DNA of 64,000 nt from Planctomycetota bacterium (GTDB taxonomy: Bacteria > Planctomycetota > Planctomycetia > Pirellulales > Pirellulaceae), in assembly GCA_963204915.1 (NCBI GenBank), contig CAUJHS010000030.1:33791-97790 (forward strand), given 5' to 3'. Positions 54,472-63,338 of the stretch are shown piece after piece (within the stretch, counting starts at the first letter, position 1; each line of letters begins with the position of its first letter). The translations under genes were made by a program, and so were the position numbers. A model generated the notes under the pieces. It was given only the letters and a program-made list of their open reading frames with translations. It did not search any database and was not told the origin of the DNA.

Positions 54472-56482
54472 GCGCTTGAACCACAATCAACCAATCCTCT
54501 CGAACTTCCGCGGGAGGCGATCCTAAAAGTACTTTTCCCGGCGCTGCAATGTCGGTAACCGTTCCCCGTTGTAATTCGCCGCCAGAGCGCGGATTGTACC
54601 AACGGACGGAATACCTCATCTCGGGAATTCCTTCCATGTCAAGTTCTGCATGGCCCCCGTTGGGAAGATATATCAGATAGAGTTCGCCGGGGAGCGCTAG
54701 GCAGTAACGGCTGTTTTCGTTCCGATCGTTGCCGACGAGTTCGTCGGAGCAAGTCATGCGTTCAAAGGGGATCTTCTTACGCCGAAAGAACTCCAACGCA
54801 ATGCGGCAGTAGTCCCACGATTGATCGCGGCTTCGAAAGTCTTCGCAAACCAAATCATTCTGTGGGAGCTGATATCCAAAGTAATACTCAACGCCTGCGC
54901 CGCCTGCCATGAGCGTGCCCCACAAACAGTACTTGCGAATATCGTGTAATGTATAACCGCGCGTTTCCTCGGACGGAGGCGAAGAGAGTTCCTTCTTCGA
55001 ATCGGGCAGGTCTTTGGAAGAGGTGCGAACGCGCGCGATCCCATCAAAGCCCTCATAACCGGGGTCCGGTGGAACTCCAAGACTCGCAGGCCCTTGTTCA
55101 TCGTTAGCGACGACCCAACGTCGGCCGGCGCGATTGGATTCACGCACCCACTTCAGCGTTTGCTGATGGGCAATACGCCAGGAGTTTTGAAGCGATACAC
55201 CCGTTAGGTGCGATTTCTCGCCGAGTAGCTCGGAATACACCTGACCTTGTTCATTAGGAAAAGTATGGACAACGATTAAGTGCTGATACGGGTCCGTTTG
55301 GCGCAGGTAGTCAATCATGGCGCGCTGCTCCTCGGCTGACTGCGTGTTCTCCTCTCCCAGGTTCCAGTTCAGGGCCAAGGCATGTCCAAACCGCGCGATC
55401 AGTTCTCGGCAGTACAATTTGCGTTCCACCCCCAGCCGGCCGCCGTCTAACGCTTCGGGAATTTCGCTGGATGTCTTTTCATGACCCCGACGGTTGTCGT
55501 CCATCTCGTTTTCTTGCATTTTGAAGTGCAAGTACAACCCCTGTTGGGTCGCATGATCAAACACCATGCCCCATTGATCGAGTTTGGAACAATCGTAATG
55601 TAGTTTCGCATTCCGTGCGATGAACGGCCAAACGTTGTCACCATCACCTCCCGCGTTATACGTGAGGAAGGAAAACGCGTTACACCCTTTCGAAGCAAGA
55701 TAATTAAGTGCGCCGATGAGGCCTTTCCCTTTGCCGTTGCGCCACGTCGGATCACCGTCTTGCCAGTCGCGCAAGTGCGGTTGGTATCGATGTAAACCAC
55801 GCGCAGGGACGGCTTCGCCCGGTCGAGGTTCGCGGCGGGGACCAGCAACCGTGCCGTCGAAATCTTCATAGGCGAGCAGCGTCTCGGGGGCGTCGGGTCC
55901 GGCTTTCAAGAAGAACTCTCGCGAACCCGCAAATTGTAAGTGATGCTTCCCAACGTACTGCAAACGTCCCATGGCGCGAAAATCTCGGCCGGATTTGTCG
56001 GTTGGTGCAATAGAGAAAACGCCGCTCTTGCCATCAAGCGCTGCGATTGGCGCTCCTGGCGCATTCTCGTTGATGGCGACTCGCTCCCCTTGAACAAACG
56101 AGACGCGCCACGTCCATTCTCCGGGCTTATCCGGCGAAAGATGTGCTCGCCAGCACACACCGCTTGAAGCGCCCGTTTCGCCGGCACGACCATCCGCGGC
56201 AAAGTAACCGGGAACGCGATAACGAGGCGCTCCCGAGGCATGTTCGAACGTGACAGTCAATCGATAGTCGATAAATGGGTTCGGTTGCCGATCGCGCTCT
56301 TCGGCATAAGGGCCTTGTAAAGTGAGCGTAACTTTATGCCATTGTTTCAGTTCACCTGTGACTTCCGCCGACCCATCGCCGTCCGGCATACGCCCCTCAG
56401 GCGAATCATCGCTCAGCGCTGGTGCGTCCAGCAGAAGTACGAGCAGCAACTCCGCCAATCCATAAAAGACAGTGCGACGCAT
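54455..56482 (-). CDS. Secreted DUF5060 glycoside-hydrolase-like protein
   Basis: A 675-residue protein with a signal peptide (GLAELLLVLLLDAPALS). The N-terminal DUF5060 beta domain (about 35-150: VTLTLQGPYAEE, HLSPDKPGEWTWRVSFVQG) precedes a TIM-barrel-like part (about 190-560: NAFSFLTYNAGGDGDNVWPF, LNWNLGEENTQSAEE). A collagenase-type collagen-binding-like C-domain (about 600-670: RWYNPRSGGELQRG) closes it. Proteins of this layout are polysaccharide-active hydrolases or apiosidase-like enzymes. GEEN may hold a catalytic Glu. It heads the sulfatase operon, so it likely cuts the glycan the sulfatases desulfate; substrate inferred only. Confidence 0.88.
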   Translation of the reverse strand: MRRTVFYGLAELLLVLLLDAPALSDDSPEGRMPDGDGSAEVTGELKQWHKVTLTLQGPYAEERDRQPNPFIDYRLTVTFEHASGAPRYRVPGYFAADGRAGETGASSGVCWRAHLSPDKPGEWTWRVSFVQGERVAINENAPGAPIAALDGKSGVFSIAPTDKSGRDFRAMGRLQYVGKHHLQFAGSREFFLKAGPDAPETLLAYEDFDGTVAGPRREPRPGEAVPARGLHRYQPHLRDWQDGDPTWRNGKGKGLIGALNYLASKGCNAFSFLTYNAGGDGDNVWPFIARNAKLHYDCSKLDQWGMVFDHATQQGLYLHFKMQENEMDDNRRGHEKTSSEIPEALDGGRLGVERKLYCRELIARFGHALALNWNLGEENTQSAEEQRAMIDYLRQTDPYQHLIVVHTFPNEQGQVYSELLGEKSHLTGVSLQNSWRIAHQQTLKWVRESNRAGRRWVVANDEQGPASLGVPPDPGYEGFDGIARVRTSSKDLPDSKKELSSPPSEETRGYTLHDIRKYCLWGTLMAGGAGVEYYFGYQLPQNDLVCEDFRSRDQSWDYCRIALEFFRRKKIPFERMTCSDELVGNDRNENSRYCLALPGELYLIYLPNGGHAELDMEGIPEMRYSVRWYNPRSGGELQRGTVTDIAAPGKVLLGSPPAEVREDWLIVVQAQERRP

Positions 56483-56790
56483 GGGACGAGTCCTTACTCA
56501 AGACATGAATGCAATGTTGAATAAGATGTCGGAACGCGCTTAGTCGTTGACCAACCTCGATCTATATCGCTGGGCGCTCAAGGTTGAACAGCAGGTGCTT
56601 CATTCCTACACGCGAAGTACGGCTAGACTTGCCAAATGAGTATAATCGTTTGGCCATGACGCATCGCGGGTTGGCGGGCCTAAGTGAATTAGGGAGTGCG
56701 ACAAGTTGTTCAACCTGTCTTAGAGATCGCCCTGTTCGGGGCCAGCGAGTGTAAGTTCTGACATCCACGATATCGTCCCGAGGAGACCGC
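56483..56790. other. Divergent promoter region of the polysaccharide locus
   Basis: A 308-nt gap between the DUF5060/sulfatase operon (-) and the PQQ-propeller/beta-helix pair (+). A perfect TATAAT at 56641-56646 (+) is striking in this GC-rich DNA, but no good -35 stands 16-18 nt upstream. The opposite strand reads TATACT over nearly the same bases. Both directions may therefore share one AT-rich promoter core. Confidence 0.4.
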
Positions 56791-58152
56791 ATGCTCACGC
56801 AATGCCGCACAAGTCGCTTTTCTCTTCAATTGCTCGCCGCCATGACGTGGCTTGCGTTGAATACGCAGCTTCCAGCCCAAGACCACTGGCCGCAGTTTCG
56901 TGGGCATGACGCACGAGGCGTATCTGAGAATGAGGCACTTCCCACGCACTGGTCGGCCACAGAGAATGTCGCCTGGAAAACGGACCTTCCAGGCCGCGGT
57001 TGGTCCTCGCCCATTGTCTGGGGCGAACGTGTGTTCCTGACGACCGTAGTGAACACCGGGACCTCGGAAGAACCTAAGAAGGGTTTGTACTTTGGCGGCG
57101 ATCGGCCGAAGCCGCCCGAAGCGACGCACCAATGGAAAGCGTTTTGCCTCGATTTGAAGACGGGAGCGGTCGTCTGGGAACGATTGGTCCACGAGGGCGC
57201 GCCTGAGAGCTCCATCCATCTGAAAAACAGTTTCGCTTCAGAAACTCCCGTTACCGATGGCGAACGGGTGTATTGCTACTTTGGCAACGTGGGCGTGTTT
57301 TGTTTCGATCTGGAGGGAACCGCCTTGTGGACCCATCGCATCGAACCTCGCGAAACTCGATATGGTTGGGGCACGGCGGCTTCGCCAGCGCTGCACGCTG
57401 ACCGGCTCTATGTGGTGAACGATAACGACAAAGACTCCTACCTGCTTGCACTCAACGCTCGCAGCGGAAAACAAATCTGGCGTACGCCGCGGGACGAGAA
57501 AAGCAATTGGTCGACGCCTTACATCTGGCGGCACGAATTGCGAACCGAGATTGTGACGCTCGGTACTGGGAAAGTTCGTTCTTACGATCTGGAGGGCAAT
57601 CTGCTGTGGTCGCTGGAAGGAATGTCCAGTATTACGATTGCGACGCCCTATGAATATGGTGGGCGCCTTTACTTTAGCTCGGGTTATGTGCTGGATCCGT
57701 TGCGGCCGATCTTTGCCATTCGCCCCGGCGCCCAAGGCGATATTTCGCTGCGTGGCGAAGAGACGTCGAACGAGTGGATCGCGTGGTGCAACCATCAGTC
57801 GGCGCCGTACAATCCTTCGACGCTCGCATATCGCGATCGCTTGTACGTGCTGTACGACCGCGGATTGTTCGCCTGCTTCGATCCGGCAAACGGTTCGCCC
57901 ATCTATCCTCCACAACGCATCCCCAACGGTCGTGCGTTTACTGCATCACCGTGGGCCTACGGCGGAAATGTGTTCTGCCTGAATGAAGACGGCGTAACTT
58001 TCGTGTTTGCTGCGAGCGATGAGTTCCGGCTGCTCCATACCAATTCGTTGGCCGACGATGACATGTGCATGGCCACGCCAGCGATAGCCGGAGACCGCTT
58101 GCTAATTCGAACGTCTGCCCGCTTGTACTGCATTCGGGCCAACACAAAATAG
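56791..58152 (+). CDS. Secreted PQQ-like beta-propeller protein
   Basis: A 453-residue protein with a signal peptide (LQLLAAMTWLALNTQLPA) and AGGAG before the ATG. The propeller opens with HWPQFRGHDARGVSENEALP and shows repeats of the type VAWKTDLPGRGWSSPIVWGERVFL, KQIWRTPRDEKSNWSTPYIW and GRLYFSSGYVLD. This is the PQQ_2/YncE class common in planctomycetes near carbohydrate genes; most members bind no PQQ. It is followed 47 nt later by a beta-helix protein. It may act as a periplasmic binding or scaffold protein. Confidence 0.9.
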   Translation: MLTQCRTSRFSLQLLAAMTWLALNTQLPAQDHWPQFRGHDARGVSENEALPTHWSATENVAWKTDLPGRGWSSPIVWGERVFLTTVVNTGTSEEPKKGLYFGGDRPKPPEATHQWKAFCLDLKTGAVVWERLVHEGAPESSIHLKNSFASETPVTDGERVYCYFGNVGVFCFDLEGTALWTHRIEPRETRYGWGTAASPALHADRLYVVNDNDKDSYLLALNARSGKQIWRTPRDEKSNWSTPYIWRHELRTEIVTLGTGKVRSYDLEGNLLWSLEGMSSITIATPYEYGGRLYFSSGYVLDPLRPIFAIRPGAQGDISLRGEETSNEWIAWCNHQSAPYNPSTLAYRDRLYVLYDRGLFACFDPANGSPIYPPQRIPNGRAFTASPWAYGGNVFCLNEDGVTFVFAASDEFRLLHTNSLADDDMCMATPAIAGDRLLIRTSARLYCIRANTK

Positions 58153-58188
58153 GCGTTTCTTTATGTTTTCGCAATGTCCGCTCGCAAC

Positions 58189-58202
58189 AGGAGACGCCCT
58201 TG
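58189..58202 (+). promoter_or_regulatory. RBS and TTG start of the beta-helix gene
   Basis: AGGAG (58189-58193), a 6-nt spacer and TTG (58200-58202). The frame is open upstream to 58065 inside the previous gene, but only this start gives a clean signal peptide. Confidence 0.65.
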
Positions 58203-60080
58203 AACAAGAGGTCGCTGCTTTTACTGCTAGGGACAATCGTCGCCGCGATATTCCCCGGGAGGGACTCCTCCGCTTCGGACGCGGGACTCACCTTCCCTGC
58301 CGACGGCGGAATTGTTGACATTCGCGACTTTGGGGCGCGGCCGAACGACTTGATCGACGATACCGCCGCCATTCAAACAGCGCTAAATCAATACCCGAAT
58401 GGCAATCGCATCATTTATGCGCCTGCCGGCGTCTGGATTGTGAGCGATACCTTGCGGTGGCCGACCGGCAGCGGCGGCAACGAGCAAAAGCGAACAATCC
58501 TGCAAGGCGCGGGAATGAAGTTGACCAAGCTCCGACTTCCGGATCACACCGCCGGGTTTGCGGGCGAACAACCGAAACCGCTGATCTGGACAGGAAATCG
58601 ACCGGCCCAGCGGTTTCGGAACGCCGTGCGTGATCTGACGCTTGAAATCGGAGCCGGAAATCCCCGCGCTATTGGACTTCAGTTCAATGCGAGCAATCAA
58701 GGCGGGATCCGCAATGTAACCCTCCGCGCAGCGCCGGGATCCGGGTTGATTGGTTTGGATATGGGATTCACGGACGAAATCGGCCCGCTCCTGGTGCGCG
58801 GTTTAGAGGTCGAAGGGTTCGACGTGGGCATTAGCACCAAGTGGCCTGTCAACTCTATAACGTTCGAGAACGTGCGACTTCGCGGCCAACGGAAACTCGG
58901 ATGGCATAACTACCATCAGATGATCTTCGTGCGTAACCTGACGAGCGAGAATGCCGTGACGGCGCTCTACAACGAAAAGGATTCCTGGGGGCACATAACG
59001 CTCGTCGACTCGCAGCTCCGGGGCGTCAATCCCGCGGAAAAGACGCCCGGAGTTTTGAACCAGCGTCATATGTACTTGCGAAATGTGCTCATCGACGGCT
59101 ACGCAATATCCATTGACCATGCCGACAAAGGGCGTGACAAAGGCGATGTGGTGAGCGCCGGAGTCGTGCAAGAAGACACATCTCATACGAGCGTGAGGTC
59201 GCTATTTCGCGATGTAAAGGATCAAACCTTTGCAACGGCCGGCGCGATACAACATTTACCCGTCAAAGAAACGCCAGAAATTGCGTGGGGAGACCTCGAG
59301 AAAGATTGGGCGAACCTGACCGCCTTTGGCGCTGATCCGACTGGCGAATCCGATGCAAGCACCGCACTGCAAGCCGCAATCGACTCCGGCGCCAAAACGA
59401 TCTACCTACCGGCGGGCGCCAACTTTCGCTTTGAAGGTGAAGTGCGGATTCGCGGCCCCGTGCAACGAATTATCGGTCTTGAAGGCCGGTTTTTCACCGA
59501 AGGCGCCGCCGTGTGGCGGCTTGTCGATGATCAGCACCCCCGCGGCTTGACCGATTCCCCCGCCGTCATATTCGAACGATGCACGAACCACAGCGGCGGG
59601 CCAAGTGTCACGCTGAAGCATGAGTCGCGACGCACGCTCATCGTTAGTTCATGGACCGGAATGCATGTGGAAGGTCGCGGCGACGGTGATATTTTTCTCG
59701 ATGACTTTTGCGGGCGTTTGGACCTCCTCAAACCGGGCCAGCGGGCGTGGTGCCGGCAATTGAACATCGAGCACACGGGCGTCATGTGTCGAAATCACGG
59801 CGGCCGGTTGTGGATACTTGGCATGAAAACGGAGCGCATTGGAACGATTATCGAAACCGCCAAAGGCGGCGTCACGGACGCCGCAGGGATCTTCGTCTAT
59901 TCCAACCAAGGTTGGGATGAAAAGGTTCCTGCATTGATCATCGATAATAGTACGGCGTTTTTGACGGGAATTTCAGAACGAAATTTCAACAATCAACCGG
60001 TGACGCTTTGGGTTCGAGAAACTCAGGGCGGGGACACGCGCGAACTAAGCGAACGTCCTTCGGTGTATTTGAGTCAGTGA
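58200..60080 (+). CDS. Secreted beta-helix (pectate lyase-like/GH55-like) protein
   Basis: A 626-residue protein with a signal peptide (SLLLLLGTIVAAIFP). Two pectate-lyase-superfamily starts are visible: VDIRDFGARPNDLIDDTAAI near residue 38 and AFGADPTGESDASTALQAAI near 375. This is a tandem right-handed beta-helix of the GH55-like double-helix type, with short turns such as NVTLRA and NVRLRGQ between. No specific catalytic residues can be assigned. In the locus it probably cuts or binds polysaccharide outside the cell together with the sulfatase operon. It starts with TTG after AGGAG. Confidence 0.85.
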   Translation: MNKRSLLLLLGTIVAAIFPGRDSSASDAGLTFPADGGIVDIRDFGARPNDLIDDTAAIQTALNQYPNGNRIIYAPAGVWIVSDTLRWPTGSGGNEQKRTILQGAGMKLTKLRLPDHTAGFAGEQPKPLIWTGNRPAQRFRNAVRDLTLEIGAGNPRAIGLQFNASNQGGIRNVTLRAAPGSGLIGLDMGFTDEIGPLLVRGLEVEGFDVGISTKWPVNSITFENVRLRGQRKLGWHNYHQMIFVRNLTSENAVTALYNEKDSWGHITLVDSQLRGVNPAEKTPGVLNQRHMYLRNVLIDGYAISIDHADKGRDKGDVVSAGVVQEDTSHTSVRSLFRDVKDQTFATAGAIQHLPVKETPEIAWGDLEKDWANLTAFGADPTGESDASTALQAAIDSGAKTIYLPAGANFRFEGEVRIRGPVQRIIGLEGRFFTEGAAVWRLVDDQHPRGLTDSPAVIFERCTNHSGGPSVTLKHESRRTLIVSSWTGMHVEGRGDGDIFLDDFCGRLDLLKPGQRAWCRQLNIEHTGVMCRNHGGRLWILGMKTERIGTIIETAKGGVTDAAGIFVYSNQGWDEKVPALIIDNSTAFLTGISERNFNNQPVTLWVRETQGGDTRELSERPSVYLSQ

Positions 60081-60208
60081 GGCCCCTCGGTCAGCAACGC
60101 GAAATCGGGTAGCTTGTTCGCATTGGTCATCGAATCGCCCAGGAGCCGAGAGGAATTTCGGGGGTAAATTCGCGTATGCCAAGCTTACAGTTGGGTGCAG
60201 GGTTGCGC

Positions 60209-61576
60209 ATGAAAACTGGTAAAGTGCGTCGCTGGTTGTTCGTCACATTCATCTCGGCGACCCTCACGGGGCAGGTGTTAGCGCAACCCCCGACGTCAAC
60301 ATCGTCAGACACCCTCGGTTCCAGGCAGTCCTCAGCAAACACTGCGAAAGCACCAAACGACGTTCAACCGACGAACGACTTCCCTCGCGACCTGGCTGCC
60401 GACGCCGCGGACTTTTTCGACAAGGTGAAGCTTGACGACCGCGTCGAGTCGATATGGACCCAAAACACATGGCGCCAAGGAACGTTTTTTCTCATCACCA
60501 CCATCGCAGGCGTTATACTGGGCCGGGTCATTTCGGGCGTCTTGCGATTTCTCGGCAACCGACTTGTGCGGCGCGGATGGGAGCTGCGCGGACAAGTTTT
60601 TTTGGCGGCGGCCGCGCCGGCATGTTTAGCCCTCATCGCCACGGGGTTGTCGCTTGGCATACGCCAACTCGCGCTGGATCCAATGTTTCGCGCCGCGGCG
60701 AACACCGTCGCCATTGGTCTATTGCTCCTCATTGCATTGTTCTGGTACGCGTACAATCTGGTCGATGCCGTTGAGATTTTTCTTCGGCGATTCGCGCAGC
60801 GCACTGAGAGTCCTTTGGACAATCAGGTGGTGCCGTTGTTGCGCCGCAGTCTGCGATTGGTATTGATCACGGTCGGGGTGTTGACGATTCTCGAAGTGGT
60901 GTTCGGGGCAAACGTTGGCGCCGTCCTGGCAGGGTTCGGCATCGCGGGTTTGGCGGTTTCCTTGGCGGCGCAGGACTCGCTAAAAAATTTGTTCGGGTCG
61001 ATCACGATCTTCTTCGACAAACCATTCCAGGTCGGAGATCGAATCATCTTTCAGGGGGTCGATGGCAACGTCGAAGAAATCGGTTTTCGGTCAACGAAGG
61101 TTCGTACGCTCGTGGGGAATTTGGTCACAATTCCCAACAGCGCCATCGTAAACGAGAAAGTGGAGAATGTCGGGCGTCGCCCCACCATCCAACGCGTGAT
61201 GAATCTGACGTTGGCGTACGACACGCCGCCCGAGAAAATTGAAGAGGCGATTCACATCGTGCGGAGGTTGTTGAACGAAGAAGGAATTCGAGAACCAATT
61301 CACCCCCGCGTCGGCGCGAACGACTCGCCGCCGCGAGTCTTTTTCAACGAATTGAAGTCCGATGCGCTGAACCTTTTCGTGATCTACTGGTACGCTCCTC
61401 CCGACTGGTGGCCTTACATGGAGCATGCGCAGCGCGTGAATCTTGAAATCCTGCGACGGTTTACTGCCGCAGGCATTGAGTTCGCCTTTCCCACGCGAAC
61501 CATCCAGTTCGCCGGAAACGAGCCGCAAGAATTAAGCGTCCGCCTACTCAATTCAGGCGACGCGTTCCCTTCATGA
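60209..61576 (+). CDS. MscS-family mechanosensitive ion channel
   Basis: A 455-residue protein; ATG 60209 (MKTGKVRRWLFVTFISATL) gives an N-terminal signal or anchor. Four to five membrane segments follow (for example FFLITTIAGVILGRVISGVL, TVAIGLLLLIALFWYAYNLV). The pore/MscS core is clear: VLAGFGIAGLAVSLAAQDSL, NLFGSITIFFDKPFQVGDRI and TIPNSAIVNEKVENVGRR, then the soluble C-domain. It releases solutes on osmotic downshock. An extra N-terminal periplasmic stretch (about 20-90) is longer than in E. coli MscS. It is 128 nt after the beta-helix gene. Confidence 0.95.
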   Translation: MKTGKVRRWLFVTFISATLTGQVLAQPPTSTSSDTLGSRQSSANTAKAPNDVQPTNDFPRDLAADAADFFDKVKLDDRVESIWTQNTWRQGTFFLITTIAGVILGRVISGVLRFLGNRLVRRGWELRGQVFLAAAAPACLALIATGLSLGIRQLALDPMFRAAANTVAIGLLLLIALFWYAYNLVDAVEIFLRRFAQRTESPLDNQVVPLLRRSLRLVLITVGVLTILEVVFGANVGAVLAGFGIAGLAVSLAAQDSLKNLFGSITIFFDKPFQVGDRIIFQGVDGNVEEIGFRSTKVRTLVGNLVTIPNSAIVNEKVENVGRRPTIQRVMNLTLAYDTPPEKIEEAIHIVRRLLNEEGIREPIHPRVGANDSPPRVFFNELKSDALNLFVIYWYAPPDWWPYMEHAQRVNLEILRRFTAAGIEFAFPTRTIQFAGNEPQELSVRLLNSGDAFPS

Positions 61577-61819
61577 CATGCGGCGTCGCATCTTGAGTTT
61601 TGTTTGCTCGATTGTCGCGCGCTTCCCCTAAATTTTGCGCAGTCCACCCAGACCGCGTCTTGACGTTAACGCCTATGCCGCTACTCGCAATTGCAAAAGC
61701 TAGGCAATCTAGAAAAACCTTACAGCGAACGACGGTTCTTCTCGATTTGCGTGCCGGGTGTGCCGATTTTTTCACCTAGCGGTTCTTTACCAATTTTTCT
61801 GGCCACGGGGGGCCTGCGC

Positions 61820-63031
61820 ATGAAAACAAGTGTAGCATTTGGCGTGCTAAGTTTTGCGGCCGCGTGCGCCGCATCGACCCTTTTCGCTCAACAAATGAGC
61901 CCATCAGGGGCTTATCGTTTACCGTTAATGCCGATTTCCCACTTCCAAGAAGTGGGCGTCGAGCCGATGGCCGAAGACGACGCCCTTGGCAATTACGCGG
62001 GCGGCGCTTGCGGGACGGGTTCATGCTCCACAGGGTGCTGCGACTCGCTTGCTTGCGGCAGCTGCTGCAACTCATGTGGATGTGAGTCTTGCTGCTGCGA
62101 CTGCGGCTACGTCCATCGAAGCGGAATTTTTGGCGAATTCCTCCTCATTCGGCCTCGCGATCAGGAAATTGCCTTTGCGGTTCCTGGCCAAGCGCCGACC
62201 ATTGTGAACGGTCAACCGCAAATCGCCGTTCCGCAAGGCGCCACGTTGGTGCTCGATCCGGATTATCAACCAGGCTACCGCGTTGGGGTGGTCGGGGCGT
62301 TGGACGAACGCACTAGCGTCATGTTGGCGTACACCACGCTGGAAGCCCAAACGGAAACTGGTCGGACGCTAACCGCCGACGAGATCGCTCAAAACATGTC
62401 GATGTTCCCCTTGTTGTTGCATCCTCGCGCCATCCTGCCCGATCAAGTGACCAACGTAGCAACCCAAGGTCGTATGGATGTCGATTTTGACATCCTTGAT
62501 CTTGATACCCGCATGCTGCTGTACGATACCGATACGATTGCGATCAATGGTTTTGGTGGTGCGCGTTGGGCCAACTTAGATCATGTCATCGAAGCTTCGT
62601 ATGGCGTCAATGGCGCGACGATTGTTAAAGGTGGTTCGCAATACGACGGTCTTGGAGCCCGCGGTGGTTTGGACGGTGAGTTCCGTTCGCAAAGTGGTTT
62701 CGGAGCTTACGGACGCGGCGCCATGAGCTTGATGTACGGCGCCGGCCGTGGCGACTACCTGCAATACCAAATCAACAACCAGGCCAATCCACAAGTGTTC
62801 ACCAACGCGAAGTACGACCGGCTCTCGCCGATTCTCGACTTCGAGATGGGCGTGGACTGGGTCAGCCCCGGTGAAAGCGTACGCTTCGCCCTCGGTTACA
62901 TGACCAGCGTCTGGTTCAACATGGTCACCGCCCGCGACTATATGAACGGCGTGATCACCAATCAATTTGACGACTTCAGCGATACTGTCACCTTCGACGG
63001 CCTCACGGCTCGTGCCGAAGTACGCTTCTAA
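61820..63031 (+). CDS. BBP7-family outer membrane beta-barrel protein with Cys-rich N-terminus
   Basis: A 403-residue protein; ATG 61820 gives signal MKTSVAFGVLSFAAACAAS; the longer frame to 61691 is not needed. Beyond it (about residues 60-95) lie 13 Cys in about 33 residues (CGTGSC, GCCDSLACGSCC, GCESCCCDCG). A long barrel-like domain follows (YQPGYRVGVVGALDERTS, RMLLYDTDTIAINGFGG, VRFALGYMTSVWFNMV), ending in alternating aromatic strands typical of planctomycete BBP7 proteins. The Cys cluster could anchor or cross-link the protein or bind metal. It has its own terminator. The family function is unestablished. Confidence 0.88.
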   Translation: MKTSVAFGVLSFAAACAASTLFAQQMSPSGAYRLPLMPISHFQEVGVEPMAEDDALGNYAGGACGTGSCSTGCCDSLACGSCCNSCGCESCCCDCGYVHRSGIFGEFLLIRPRDQEIAFAVPGQAPTIVNGQPQIAVPQGATLVLDPDYQPGYRVGVVGALDERTSVMLAYTTLEAQTETGRTLTADEIAQNMSMFPLLLHPRAILPDQVTNVATQGRMDVDFDILDLDTRMLLYDTDTIAINGFGGARWANLDHVIEASYGVNGATIVKGGSQYDGLGARGGLDGEFRSQSGFGAYGRGAMSLMYGAGRGDYLQYQINNQANPQVFTNAKYDRLSPILDFEMGVDWVSPGESVRFALGYMTSVWFNMVTARDYMNGVITNQFDDFSDTVTFDGLTARAEVRF

Positions 63032-63338
63032 GACTTAAGACGCGAAAAATCGAACCGCACGAACAAGACGCCGCAACCCTGTGGGTGCGGCGTCTTGCCG
63101 TTCTTGACGCCTCCTCGCTCTCAGACAAATCACGGCCCGCATCCCATCTGCCGAAAAAGAGGGTTTAAGTGCTGGGCGGGTCGTGGTGTGTGGCAATCAT
63201 ATCCGGCGCGATGGAGGGATGGTGTGTAGCAGATAGGCAAAAGTGTATGGGACCGCCCACGTCCGGAGCGGCAAGGAGTCGCTGCGTCAGTTGGTGGGGG
63301 CAGAACTCGACACAAGCCCGATTAGGTAGTGTGGACAT
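63032..63338. other. Gap between BBP7 gene and IS element
   Basis: It contains the BBP7 terminator and about 230 nt without recognisable features. The insertion sequence probably ends near 63325, at GGTAGTGTGGACATTTAT, but its partner repeat lies outside the window. Confidence 0.4.
63065..63096 (+). terminator. Hairpin terminator of BBP7 gene
   Basis: AAGACGCCGCA (63065-63075) pairs perfectly with TGCGGCGTCTT (63086-63096), with extra CCC/GGG inside. The T-tract is short, so it may need help, but its position 34 nt after the stop fits a terminator. Confidence 0.7.
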
